A stretch of 64,000 nucleotides of DNA from Acanthosepion esculentum (GCA_964036315.1 OZ038485.1:103301593-103365592); one strand, 5' to 3'. Shown: positions 32,231 through 42,593, numbered from the stretch's first letter. Numbers and translations: made by a program. The notes: generated by a model from the letters alone, not told the origin.

Positions 32231-32325
32231 CACCAGTTATTTCCCTTTAACGCAACTTTTTTTTGTTCACCACTGCTGAACAATCAAATGGATAGATTGT
32301 TTGTGTAATATATATATATATATAT

Positions 32326-32465
32326 CCGTGGAATTGACTCCCAACAGAACGTTACCCCGATCACTAAAATCTTAACCTATTCAAGGCTAGGGTTAATCCT
32401 TATCTCCCTCACCTATACATACAAATTATCTCCTAACGTAACCCTCTACCGAGATTGGCCCACTG
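32326..32465 (+). pseudogene. LINE 3' end fragment
   Basis: A frame with TLPRSLKS, then NLFKARVNPYL-like remains spread over two frames, resembles the LPRRCFLDHYNFNLFKSVVNRYL end at 34.1-34.2 kb. Ends in an A-containing tail before (TA)n. Confidence 0.4.
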
Positions 32466-32475
32466 TAACACAAAT

Positions 32476-32478
<3 letters not shown>

Positions 32479-32540
<62 letters not shown>

Positions 32541-32565
32541 TATATAAGAGAGAGAGAGAGAGATT
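32479..32565. repeat. (AT)n then (AG)n microsatellite
   Basis: About 33 AT units with one interruption, followed by GAGAGAGAGAGAGA. Confidence 0.95.
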
Positions 32566-33429
32566 GTACTATACTTTCAATCTTATTTAAAAACAAAAAC
32601 ATAATCATTAGATTGAGCGTCTTATTTGTCACGGTTTAACTGGGACTGTTCCAATTTGTAGTGTGTTAGGAGAGAGCGAGTGGGGAGGGCTGAAGCCTAA
32701 AGGATATTGAGTTATGAAAAACTGCATTACACAAGAAACTAAATCCATGGTAAAGATTGAAAACTGTTCCGGTTTGAGGTTTGTAATTTGTGGTAAGCCA
32801 AGATAAGAAACTAAACGAAAAAGAAATTGAAGTTTTAAGTACCGTAGCTAAAAAGATAAAAAACAAATTAAAATAATAAAGTGGGCGAAATTTCAGGCAA
32901 CCATAGGTCATAAAAGTAAAAGGTTACACACAAGGAGACGAGATCAAATTTTTAAAGCAGTAGCAACTGGAAAAAGAAATCACTGTATCTCCTCTGGAAA
33001 CGACAAGCGACTTTATTCATTTTTCTTTCGACTATTTTCTGGCTTTTGATGCTGTAAATTTCCTTTTGACACACTTACTCATCTTTGAGATACAAGGTCT
33101 TCGGCAAGAGCACTTGAACGAGCTTGTGACTCTGGAGTGTCTAATATTAGTGGAACTTGAATTTTCGCGTTGTTTCAAAAGGCTATGAATAGTGTTTCAT
33201 TTTATAGCATCTGAAGTAGTCTATCAAGTTAACTATAACCAAAATGCTTCATGTCATCAACTTCAAACTCTTCGTTCAAGTAGATTTGGAAAGTTAAAGT
33301 GGTCAGTATTCAAGTGCAACTAAATAGCAGTCATAGCACTCGAAACGAAACAGAAAATGTAAACCATTGCTCAATTCGAAAAGAATTGTATAAGATCGAT
33401 CGCTAAAAGATGCTAGAAAAATGTACTGT

Positions 33430-33704
33430 TCCAGAAAATACCTGACTTCGCTTGCCATCTTCTATCTATATGACGCCGAAAATAGAATATCGCTTGACAA
33501 AGTTCAAAAACGTTTACACGGCTTTGTGGGTCATTAATTATTTTCAACGCTATAGCCCCTATAAATAAAAGGTCGCAGGCCTATCGCTATTTACACGGCA
33601 AAATGTTCAGACGATCTACATTCTTCAGTTCCACCAGTTCAGACCCTTACTAGCAGGACCTGCCACGCTACGCACACAGGGTCAAATCATTCTCATTCGG
33701 GTTT
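33430..33704 (+). pseudogene. CR1-type LINE fragment, left part of a split copy
   Basis: SLAIFYLYDAENRISLDKVQKRLHGFVGH, then a frame shift, and KCSDDLHSSVPPVQ follow the thumb/C-terminal order of the family (LDKIQRRI.., then FHDNCSDELF..). The copy stops abruptly at 33704, where an opposite-strand LINE end begins, and appears to resume at 34.085 kb. Confidence 0.6.
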
Positions 33705-34078
33705 TGTTTTAATAATTTCACCTGAAGCAAGGCGACAATACCACTAGAACGCAGGGGGTTACAAGGGGTGAAAGTGAAAGAGAGCGAGAAGACCGAGAAT
33801 AGAGAGGATTGAGACAGAAGATGGTGATTGATGGAACATTTAAAATTTTGAAGATTGTAGTTATCAAGGAAACAAGAAATCGGAAGGGAGTTCCACATGT
33901 GGGAAGTGCGAGAAAATAAACCGTTAGAGTAGAAGTGACGGTTGCATCTAGCTATTTCAACAGCAAAACGGTGGGATCTAGTTGTCAATCCTGTAGCACG
34001 CTTAAATCCATGTAGTCTTGTCACTAGGGGGGAAAAAAGCTCATCAGGGCGGTTGCCATGAAAATATTTTTAGAAAAA
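33705..34078 (-). mobile_element. CR1 3' end inserted in the opposite direction
   Basis: Minus strand: VTRLHGFKRATGLTTRSHRFAVEIARCNRHFYSNGLFSR is one good frame (here cut into motifs: HGFKRATGL, SHRFAVEIARCNRHFY, SHMWNSLP), then CSINHHLL, TPCNPLRSSGIVALL, and an A-rich tail. It is the cleanest C-terminus of this subfamily in the window. It sits between two halves of a plus-strand copy, so it jumped in later. Confidence 0.75.
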
Positions 34079-34084
34079 AAAAGA

Positions 34085-34265
34085 CATGGCTTCGTATTTT
34101 ATTGGTAAGAAGTTCGACTCTGACAACTTTATGGTACAGACTCCGGAGAAGATGCTTCCTCGATCACTACAATTTTAACCTCTTCAAGTCAGTGGTCAAC
34201 CGTTACCTATTTTACATATCCTCATAACCTGTACTTACTTCCCCCTCTTATGCCCATACAACTTT
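34085..34265 (+). pseudogene. CR1-type LINE fragment, right part of the split copy
   Basis: RRRCFLDHYNFNLFKSVVNRYLFYISS ends the ORF (LDHYNFNLFKS and VNRYLFYISS are the recognisable parts) and a short 3' UTR follows. It fits as the continuation of 33430-33704. Confidence 0.6.
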
Positions 34266-34514
34266 ATTCACTTTTAATTTAATGATTGTTCATTCAACTC
34301 TCAAAACTTGAGCAATTGTAAATAATATTTTAAATATAATTTTTAACTCGTATCTGCTTTCATATTTTCTACATATTTTAACCATTTTGCTTGAGATCGT
34401 ATTTTCATGAATTCAGATAAAAACTTAGAATGATTCCAGCATATTTTAGTGAAACCTAAATTCCCAATTATAGTTTATAAAAAGTCATTTTGCTGGCGAA
34501 GAAAGAGATGTAGT

Positions 34515-34660
34515 TTCGATTCATGTCGGAGGTACATTTTTCTTTAGTAGGATTTCTCAATTTAGGTCAGTTATTAATTTCACCGTCTGATAAAAATAAA
34601 AACAGGGTGGACCCACTAAAAAAAAAATAACGTTTATACTAATAAGAAATTAAAAAATCT
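34515..34660 (-). mobile_element. tRNA-related SINE fragment, copy 2
   Basis: TTTCGATTCATGTCGGAGG, CTCAATTTAGGTCAG, TTATTAATTTCACCG, AATAACGTTTATAC correspond in order to 8.1-8.28 kb. Confidence 0.5.
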
Positions 34661-35200
34661 CAAAATTACAATTATAGTTTAGTCATATGGCAAAAATGTG
34701 TCAGATTAAACTGAAAAAAAAATAGTTGTGTACTTGTTGTTCTGAATAATTCTATATTCATTGTACCAAGCGTTACATTGAAGAACATATCGCATAGAAC
34801 ATAATAAAATTAAACATTAATAATTATAGTAACATTTAAAAACAGCAATTTATTTAAATTTTTACAAAATTTTGTATTCAAAATTGTGTGTAAGTTGATT
34901 TTTTTTTTTTTGTGCTGGGTATTTTTTAATGTTTTATTACGTGAAGTGTTCGGAGAAGTAGACATATCTAAAAGTTCATATTTTAGAAAATGTCATCACT
35001 CAGAGGAACTGCATTTTTTTTCGGGGTCAGAGTTGTTTGGTATAGACACTTTTTTGTAATCGACTGACTACGACTTGTTGCGAAGACAATTCTCTATACT
35101 TCATAATTTGTTTTCTATTCGGTCCCAAAATGTGTTATATTAATTTTTATTTCTAGTATCATTTTATTGAAGCTAGTCATCTTGATGTTACTCTTTGTAC
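34661..35200. other. No gene seen; A+T-rich spacer
   Basis: Nothing assigned. Confidence 0.5.
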
Positions 35201-35201
35201 G

Positions 35202-35203
<2 letters not shown>

Positions 35204-35236
<33 letters not shown>

Positions 35237-35375
35237 AAATATAGTCTTAAAGTGTGCTATATTTATGGGATAAAGTGCTCAATATCAGAGATAAAGCGTG
35301 TTTCATGCTAGTGCAGTCGCCTGACGATTGCACTAGCATGAAACAGACTGTCGCCTCTTAGTGCTGACTTCCATG
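35204..35375 (+). repeat. Hairpin repeat with hammerhead-like arm, copy 1
   Basis: (TA)n, then GAAATATAGTCTTAAAGTG, GGGATAAAGTGCTCAATATC, then TTTCATGCTAGTGCA and its inverse TGCACTAGCATGAAA around a short loop. It ends GACTGTCGCCTCTTAG, GCTGACTTCCATG. Copies 2 and 3 lie at 49.64 and 50.03 kb. In copy 1 the outer part of the left arm is missing. Confidence 0.8.
35318..35355 (+). ncRNA. Hammerhead-like motif in hairpin repeat, copy 1
   Basis: CTGACGA at 35321-35327, stem II TGC-ACTA-GCA, GAAA at 35340-35343, then C, A-GAC-T, GTC at 35350-35352. Stem III would have three pairs with loop GAC, cleavage after C35352. Stem I is short: GC before the core pairs with GC after GTC. The 10.1-11.1 closing pair of stem II is T-T. 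Same core order as the Penelope repeat motif at 12.1 kb. Confidence 0.5.
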
Positions 35376-35381
35376 TCCAAT

Positions 35382-35520
35382 TTTTTTTTTGTCATCCACA
35401 GAGACTGTTTCGCTGTTTCACAGCTCATCAGTGTGGCTAAACGTCAGGTTGCCTCTAGCTAGGATCGAAACCCGAAGTCGGAACTTCTACCATTAAGCCG
35501 TCGGCTCACGGCAGGGATAA
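35382..35520 (-). mobile_element. tRNA-headed SINE-like unit ending in a hammerhead-like motif
   Basis: Minus strand from 35515: GAGCCGACGGCTTAATGG (A-box-like), GGTAGAAGTTCC, GGGTTTCGATCCTAG (B-box-like), then about 30 bases, then the hammerhead-like core (35436-35396) and GATGAC with an A-run of ten. So pol III-type head, ribozyme-like 3' part and A tail. The anticodon arm is shortened. A further 3' fragment (GTCATCCACAGA) is at 35690. Confidence 0.6.
35396..35436 (-). ncRNA. Best hammerhead-ribozyme-like fold in the window
   Basis: On the minus strand: CCACA (stem I), CTGATGA, GCTGT-GAA-ACAGC (stem II, five pairs with the usual G10.1-C11.1), GAAAC, loop AGT, CTC, TGTGG (stem I, five pairs). 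Only one departure from the minimal type I form: position 16.2 is C where G should pair with C15.2; U16.1 and C17 are present. Every conserved base of the CUGANGA and GAAA strands is kept. Predicted cleavage after C17 (plus 35401). Confidence 0.65.
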
Positions 35521-35713
35521 AGGTGAATTTTAGCGTGTTTATTTTTAGATAAACACACAGTGACTGACAGTGACTCAATTCTGACGAAGAGTCGTGCAAT
35601 ATTAGCTTAAATAGTCACTGTTTACAAACTCACACCTCAAACCAAAGAGCTCAACCGAAATTAATTTTTCAGTAGCCAATATTTTTGTCATCCACAGACA
35701 GAGATTGTATCAT

Positions 35714-37203
35714 ACTTTAGGGGCGGGTTCTCACACCAAAACAAGGACAATAGTCCCTATAAATATATGTCCGCACATCCTTTGTTTTTAAGTTATTAAG
35801 TTTAAAGTTTACGATAGATGGCGCTGTGTGGCCATGTAGACTAGGTTACAATTATCATTCGTGTACATTTGTGGCTAGTCTGTCTTGAACGTTTAGAGAA
35901 TTAACTGAGAAGTTTCCGTTTAACAATGGCAGTATATTCATATCGTGAGAAAGCAGATATGATTCTTACATACGGCCGCGCGAATGGTCATGGACGAGTG
36001 GCTGTATCAGATTGCGTTTCCAGACCGAAGGCAACCGAGTCATCCAACCTTTGCTGCTGTTAATGAGACAGGGTCCGTGACACCACAAACTATGGATCGA
36101 GGAAGACCGAAATCCGCACGTACGCCTGACCACGAAGAACACATTCTACTTGCTGTCAGGGACGATTCAAGAATCAGCACGCATCAAGCAACTCTAGCAT
36201 GTCGTAAATCTCATAGAGAGCATCCCCTGTATCCGCATCATTTGAAACGTTTGCAGGGTCTTTCGCCTTCTGATCACTCACCACGGGAAAACGTTTGCCG
36301 ATGATTTACTGCACAAACTGCTGATCAGTTATCTCTTCAGTTTTCTTTACGGCTGAGGCAACATTTAGAAGAGATAGAATAGCAAATTTACACAAGCAAC
36401 ATTTGTGGGCGGATCGGAATCCCCATGGTACAATACAGGCTAGACACCGGCATCAGTTTACGATTAATTTGTGGGCTAGAATTGTAAGTGACTGTATTGT
36501 AGGTCCATATGTCCTCCCAGCACGTCTTACAGGAGACGTCTACAAGAACTTTATTTCGAACACATTTCCAGACCTGCTAGAGGATGTACCCCTGCTAATA
36601 CGAAGACGTATGCTGTTCATGCATGAAAGGGCTCCAGCACATTTTAGTCATATTGATGCACTGGCTGACATCTACCATGAATGATAGATAGGTAGGTAGG
36701 GGAATACCGGTTCCATGGGCTGCACGTCCCTCCCCCGACCTCAATCCTTTGGATTTTTATCTGAGGGGCCACCTAAAACAATTGGTTTATGCAGCAGATA
36801 TTAATAATGCAGAGACCCTTCATCAACGTGTCATGATGGCCTGCGAAACCATTCGGCACCGTGTGAGAGTATTTGAATGGGTTTGCCAGTCAATGATCCG
36901 ACGGGTGCATGCGTGTGTAGAAGCAAGCAGGGGACATTTTGCATATTTGTTATGAAATGCTGTGTTGAAGTACAACGATAGCCTTTTAAAGGACATGTTT
37001 ATATGAATAATTTACCTTGTTTTGGTGTCGGGAACCCGCTCCTAAAGTTTGTATTGAAGTATTCCTGGATTGCATCTTGGATCGCACTTTTAACAGCGTC
37101 TACCGTAAACGTTAAACGTGGCTCAAAAACGAAGACTTTACAAACTTTTTTCCTTGTGAGGAAACCACTCCTAAAGTTTGTAAAAGTGTTTTGATGCACC
37201 CTG
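35714..37203 (+). mobile_element. Mariner-type transposon, nearly full length
   Basis: The left TIR begins in the family sequence at 35714 (its outer 25 or so bases are lost). The right end is ...GATGCACCCTG, followed by TA. The family TIR is about 120 bp long, as in the 29.7 kb derivative. Near the right end the inner TIR part occurs twice in tandem (37015-37070 and 37150-37203). The transposase relic lies between. Confidence 0.75.
35926..36955 (+). pseudogene. Mariner-type DDE transposase (frameshifted)
   Basis: It starts MAVYSYREKADMILTYGR (ATG 35926), shifts frame, then LYQIAFPDRRQPSHPTFAAV, TGSVTPQTMDRGRPKSARTP (the N-terminal domain and GRPR-like linker of this DUF4817-type family), HHLKRLQGL, WADRNPHGTIQARHRHQF, VLPARLTGDVYKNF, RRMLFMHERAPAHF, a further shift, PWAARPSPDLNPLDFYLRGHLK, ending at the stop 36953-36955. 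The third catalytic Asp lies in the SPDLNP motif. The second, usually MHDGAPAHF, reads MHERAPAHF, so Asp is replaced by Glu. Length about 340 codons, normal for the family. Confidence 0.8.
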
Positions 37204-37205
37204 TA

Positions 37206-37690
37206 TATACATGCTTCTAAAATCTTTATACTATTTCAATTTATTCTGAATATATTACTTCCAGTATTGCTTCTCTGATCGTTAAACGGCTTTAAACTGT
37301 TAATCATTATTCATTTTAGACCAGTATTTGTGTTATTTGAGTTGAATTAGTAAATTAAGATGAAGGAAATATTAATAAAAAATTAAATGGTTGATAATGT
37401 TTCTTTGAATAAAAACTCGGGTTAATATCACTAATATGAGGAGTGTTGGTAAGTGCTTGAACAAGAACTTCTACAAAAAATCTGTCTGGTCATTTGGTCA
37501 GATTTTGGAAATTGCTCAAGATAGAAGACTTCAGCACACTCGCGTGCTACTGGTGAATGTATGAATATTGACTATAGCCTCAAACGAACAGGGGAAGAAT
37601 AAAGTGTAGACTTGTCCAATACCTCACTCAAATCGTGAACTTCCCTACTCGTTTCACTAGCCAAACCGAGCAGCAGGCTTCTCTATTGTT
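37206..37690. other. No gene seen; spacer
   Basis: A+T-rich. Nothing assigned. Confidence 0.5.
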
Positions 37691-37694
37691 ATCT

Positions 37695-39690
37695 ATTTCT
37701 TAACTCCTCTCATCGCTCTTGCCGAGCTTCGTAAAACTGCCCTCGGCAGCCATAGCACAGAGGAATTACTATTTCCGGCTATACCAGCGTGACAGCTCTC
37801 GTCATAACAGGTGCCTATTTGCTACCGCTCGTAACAAATGTAAGCGACTCCTCGAAGGAGCTAAGTCCCCGTTTGCTGAGAGAATGAGGCAACACATCGC
37901 CTCTAACAACTTTGGTTCTCATGATTACTGGCGTCTCTGTAATAGGGTACTAAATACGTGCAAGGTTTCAATTCTTCCCACTCATCTCGTCAATCGATTT
38001 AAAGTGTTATCCTCTGCTGATAGATCGGAATACTTTGCCCGTAAATTCTCCTCAAACTCTACGCTTGATTCATCTGGAGTATCCGTGCCTAACTTCCCAC
38101 CTAGAACGGATTCACTGCTGAGTGATATGCATATAAAACCTTCCATGGTATCTGCTATCATCTTTAACCTTGATCCCCAGAAAGCATGTGTACCCAATGG
38201 TGTCTCTTTTAGTCATTAAGGAGTGTGCTCCGAAACTGGCTACTGTTCTCTCGAAACTGTATAAGTGCCTCGCTGCCTCCTGCTTTTCTGCCTGCTGAAA
38301 GTCACCGTCTGTTGCTCCAGTTTTTAAGAACTCTCGTGAACCGTCCGTCACTTCCAACTATCGGCCTATTAGCCTTCTACCTAGAGGCGCTAACCAATGC
38401 TGAATTGGTTCAACTCTCATCGCAGGGCCTTTACTCAGACAGGCAATACAGTTTTCGTTTCTCTAGGGCAACTGCTGATGTACTAACGATAATTGCGGAA
38501 AGAGTATTGCGTTCTAGATAAAAACGGTGAATCCCTGAATGTAGCTTTGGACATCTCGAAAGCCTTTGGCATTCAGGTCTTCTCCACAAGCTGAAAAGCT
38601 ACGGTATCTCCAGTCACATTTTTCTGCTGATCCAGTCGTTCCTATCAAATCGTGAAATGAAAGTTGTCCCAAGGATCCATCATTCATCCTACGCTATTTT
38701 TAATCTTCATTAACGACCTTCCCGATGACATCAGCTCTCAACTTGGCATCTACGCTGATGACACTACCATTTGCTCCTGCCTTGATACTAAGGCTGATCA
38801 GTCCGACGAGGTTAAAATAGCAGCTGATGTACAAAGCAACCTCAAGACCGTCGTTAACTGGGACAAAAAGATGGCTTGTTAATTTTAACGCCTCCAAAAC
38901 TAAGCTTCTCTCTATTAATCTTCTAAGAGACCCCTCTGCCTTCCATCAGCATGACTAATGCTAACCTCCAGGAAAGTGAATTTCGCTTTTTCGGGCTAAC
39001 GTTCTCAGCTGACATGATGTGGAAAGACTATATCGAATCCATTGCTAGGTCAGCTACTAAGAAAGTCCGTTCACTGTGTCTGGCAAGACAATCCTTCTCT
39101 CCTGAATCTATCTTGCATATCTGTAAGTCTACCATTCGTCCATGCTTAGTATATTGCTGCCATATATGGTCCGGTGCCCCTGCGATTTACCTGGAGCTCC
39201 TTGATAAGATCCAAAGAAGAATCAGCAATATTATTGGTCCTCGTGTGGCAGCTCGGTTCAGTCACTTGCCCACCGCTGTAAGGTTGCCTCTGTGCCCTAT
39301 TTTTTTTTACAAATACTTTCATGATAATTGTTCGGATGAGCTCTTTGCGATGGTACCTAGACTTTTTGAAGTTGAGCGCAATACTAGACTGGCGGCGAGA
39401 TCCCATCAATTTACTGTTGAGCTAGCTAGATGTAAATGGTAACTTCTATACTAACAGTTTCTTTTCTCGTACCTCTCGCTCGTGGAACTCCATTTTGGCT
39501 CCATGATTTCCAATCAACTTTAATCTGCAAGAATTTAAATGCAATGCCAATCGCTATCTACTGTCGTCCTGAATGCTCTTTTTTCTTTCTAATCATTACG
39601 AATGTTTCTAATTCCTCTACACCCTGTAATCCCTTGCATGTTAGTGGCTCTCCTGCCTTACTTGGGGTGGCACTAATTTTTTAAAAAAGA
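37695..39690 (+). pseudogene. CR1-type LINE, longest copy (RT palm to 3' end)
   Basis: Linker: YYFRLYQRDSSRHNRCLFAT, AERMRQHIASNNFGSHDYWR. RT: NLDPQKACVPNGVS (motif 1, where GPDG is usual), ECAPKLATVLSKLY, SNYRPISLLP, a damaged D-x-SKAF, CPKDPSF / VPQGSIIHPTLFLIFINDLP (motif B), GIYADDTTICSC (motif C, YADD intact). Then FGLTFSADMMWKDYI, FSPESILHICKSTIRPCLVYC, HIWSGAPAIY, LDKIQRRISNIIG, FHDNCSDELF, SHQFTVELARC, and a 3' UTR ending TTGGGGTGGCAC plus an A-run. At least six frameshifts; the endonuclease is absent. Confidence 0.85.
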
Positions 39691-39789
39691 CTTAAATTGT
39701 TTGTCTGATCTTCTGCCAGTCGTAAGACTTCTATCTCAAACGGTAGAGCAGCTGTCACATAAGAACTAGTTTCATGAAAGAGAGACAAA

Positions 39790-40085
39790 AAAATAACAGA
39801 CTGACTAGATTGGCGGCAAGTTCTCATCCAATCACATGGCTTCTATGTTTCTTGCACTTTTCGCTTGTGGCTTCCGGCTCCATGCTTTCCAGCCACTTTT
39901 GATGTTCAAAAATTTAAATACAGCTTCAATCGTTATCTGTCTTCTTGATCACTCTTCTATTGTTCTCGCTTCTTAAGGTTTCTCTTTTCTTCTGATTCTT
40001 TCGCACTCAGTAACCCCTTGAGGCTTAGTCACTTTACTCACTGCCTTGCACGTGGTGATATGACTTTAAAAAATTACTTTATGCA
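39790..40085 (+). pseudogene. CR1-type LINE 3' end
   Basis: TRLAASSHPITW, then remnants of SFRLHAFQPLL and the 3' UTR up to TTGCACGTGGTGATATGAC plus A-run. It directly follows the long copy by 100 bp in the same orientation. Confidence 0.65.
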
Positions 40086-40346
40086 AAATGATCATCGTTT
40101 ACACAAGGTAAGGGAAATCATAGACAATGTTTAGTTAGCTTTTTTTATTACTTGGGTCATCAAAACCTGGAATCTGTCGTTTCCAAGCCTTCTGAATCAT
40201 TTTGAAACTAAGAAAATGGATTCGACATTGACCTACACAAATGAATATTCGTCAGCAGTTAAGCTGATATCACATTTATTGCTCAATACAGAAAAGTAAT
40301 ATTTTTAAACTTATTTATTTTGCCTGTATCAACTTTATGAATTTTC

Positions 40347-40483
40347 AGACATTTTTTATGTTTACATGTGTTTTTTTTATAGATACAAATATTTAAGTAA
40401 ATGCTCTGTTTATAATAAACAGTATTAACGACATTTACCGGCCTGAATGTCCGAGAAATGTTCATAGAAAATATGCGTCATCC
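40347..40483 (-). mobile_element. SINE body, inverted and headless
   Basis: The inverse of 40712-40850 with only a handful of differences: ATAGATACAAATATTTAAG, GCTCTGTTTATAATAAACAG, ACATTTACCGGCCTGAATG. It stops exactly where the tRNA-like head would start. Confidence 0.75.
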
Positions 40484-40619
40484 GCATGTCTTAAAATAAT
40501 TGTCCATTTCATAATGTGTGACGTCATTTGTTTACATTTGGGTACTCATCGAGCAGATATGAATGTACGAGAGAAAATCATGGAGAATTGTAGTTTAAAA
40601 ACAGTAAAATCGACCTTGC

Positions 40620-40850
40620 TAACCGAAACTCACCCCTGTGGCTAAATCGGTAAAGCAGGTCAGGCTATATGACGGTTCCGTATAGGATACAGGTTCGATT
40701 CCTGTCGGAGGACGCATATTTTCTATAAACATTTCTTGGACATTCAGGCCGGTAAATGTTATTAATACTGTTTATTATAAACAGAGCATTTACTTAAATA
40801 TTTGTATCTATAAAGAGAACATATAAACATATAAAAAATGTCTTAAAATA
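40620..40850 (+). mobile_element. tRNA-Lys-like SINE
   Basis: GTGGCTAAATCGGTAAAGC (A box; compare TAGCTCAGTCGGTAGAGC of tRNA-Lys) and ACAGGTTCGATTCCTGT (canonical B box), then the body GGACGCATATTTTCTAT, GGACATTCAGGCCGG, AAACAGAGCATTTAC. A direct repeat, TGTCTTAAAATAATTGTC plus CCATTTCATAAT, flanks the region at 40486 and 40838. It may be the target-site duplication, in which case the element starts near 40517. Confidence 0.75.
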
Positions 40851-40999
40851 ATTGTCGGACTTTGTCCATTTCATAATTAATGAATTTTCTAAACACGAAC
40901 AAAATTAAAGGCTTGAAAAGCGAAACCTAATCAGAAAATAAGCTAATAAATTTTCGAAATTAGGAAATTAAATGTGATTTACAGTTGAAATGACTTGAT

Positions 41000-41285
41000 A
41001 TAACCATAAGTTCTATGCTAACAGTATCTCTTCTCGTACTTCTCACTTGTGGAACTCCCTCCCGGTTTTTTTTTTGGGGGGGGGGGTCCGGTCAAGTTTG
41101 ATCGTGAAAAATTTTAATGCAATGTCAATCGTTATCTTGTCTTCCTAAATCCTGTTCTTTTATTGTTCTCTGTCCTTAATGTTTTATTTTTCTCGTATAC
41201 TCTCACCATTAGCAACCCCTTGCATCTTAATAGATTTATTGCCTTGCTTTGGGCGAGATGATTTTAAAAAGATTTCTTAAAATAT
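41000..41285 (+). pseudogene. CR1-type LINE 3' end
   Basis: KFYANSISSRTSHLWNSLP region, then a T-run and G-run (41063-41085) where other copies have ordinary sequence, then the 3' UTR and TTGCTTTGGGCGAGATGAT plus A-run. Confidence 0.65.
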
Positions 41286-42590
41286 AAAAAAATTATAAGT
41301 TTGGATATTTTTCAAAATAGCTATGTATGTACGGATAACGTAACGGTAGCGTAAAATAAAATGTTTATATTAAAGTTCAAGACCCGAGAGCCGCTGAAGC
41401 TAGAGTTAAAATTCGGCGAGTCATGTTCAAATTTTGGCCTATGTTACACACACTTCTATAGCATTAAATTATAAATAGTTTGGCTTGGCATTCTATGCTA
41501 CCAAGTACAGTACGGTAACTGTGCTATTTCCCAACAGAAATTTCCGACAGATGTAGACACTACTGCGGCCGAAACAAGAGAAACACTTCATTTTAATTAG
41601 TTATTCCCATGTGAACATAAAGATTCGTTTAAATAAGTGGCGAAAAAAAAAAATTATTAGAAAAATTAACAAAAGCAAAAATTATTTCCGGCAGAAAACG
41701 AAATATTCTCTAAACATTTACGCAACAAAGAACACGTCACATGAAAGTGTATCGTTTAAAGAATTTTCATTCTATGAAATATAGCTAAAAAGGTTTTTTG
41801 AATTTTCTAATGCCCATAATTTTTTTTAAGCTTCCCCTCTCTTAGATAAAGAGGGCCTCTTGATTTTGTAGGAAGACAGAATTCAGCGGGTGGATGGGTT
41901 TTACTAACATCATTCTTTTTTCAGTTTGTTTTCGGGGTCATCACCCCATCCCAACCATCATTTCATAACATTGATATAATTTTTATATATATTTTTGTAT
42001 ACATATAAAAAATAAAATTTCAATATGGACATTTTGTGTACATATTAAAATTTTACGTCATAGGTGGGTTTGTTTTTTTTTTGTTAATATTTTTGCATTT
42101 TTTTTTTCTTTTTTGGTATGTGTCCTGTCCTATGTGTGAGGTATTTTGGTGTATACAAGTGCAACTGGTGACGGATAGATATGCGCACGCACACAAAGAA
42201 ATATATATTAATTGTTTTAATTAAAACAATTATGGAACAAGGCCAACGGGGAAATGGAGAAGGCTGGTTGACAGATTATATCCTAGACCTAGCTAATCTG
42301 ATTCACGGCCCTTTCATTCATTACAATTTGCCCATTTATCACAAAAACTCATCTCTCGCCTTTCAATACTACATATACCACAAATTCACAGGGAACCTAA
42401 AAACCCATGACATAAAATTTCAATATGTACAAATAGTTTAAATGAATTTTTTAATATATAAAAATATATGCTCACAGACCTCTACACACAAAGAAATAAA
42501 AAAAAATAAATCGATATTTTCTTGTCTTTTTCTTTCTTTCCTATGCTCGATGTAAATAGCAAGAAATTATAGTTGCGTAATGATGATGAT
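41286..42590. other. No gene seen; A+T-rich spacer
   Basis: Frames at 42036-42441 lack motifs. No repeats recognised. Confidence 0.45.
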
Positions 42591-42593
42591 CAT

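Noticed and set aside
35575..35605. CTGACGAAGAGTCGTG as a further hammerhead core
   Set aside because: No GAAAC strand in a suitable position after the stem.
39790..40085. Continuation of the long CR1 copy
   Set aside because: It repeats the C-terminal block already present in 39.4 kb, so it is a separate insertion.
40640..40712. Functional tRNA-Lys gene
   Set aside because: A and B boxes are good but the anticodon arm and acceptor stem do not fold by eye and the body continues as a repeat.
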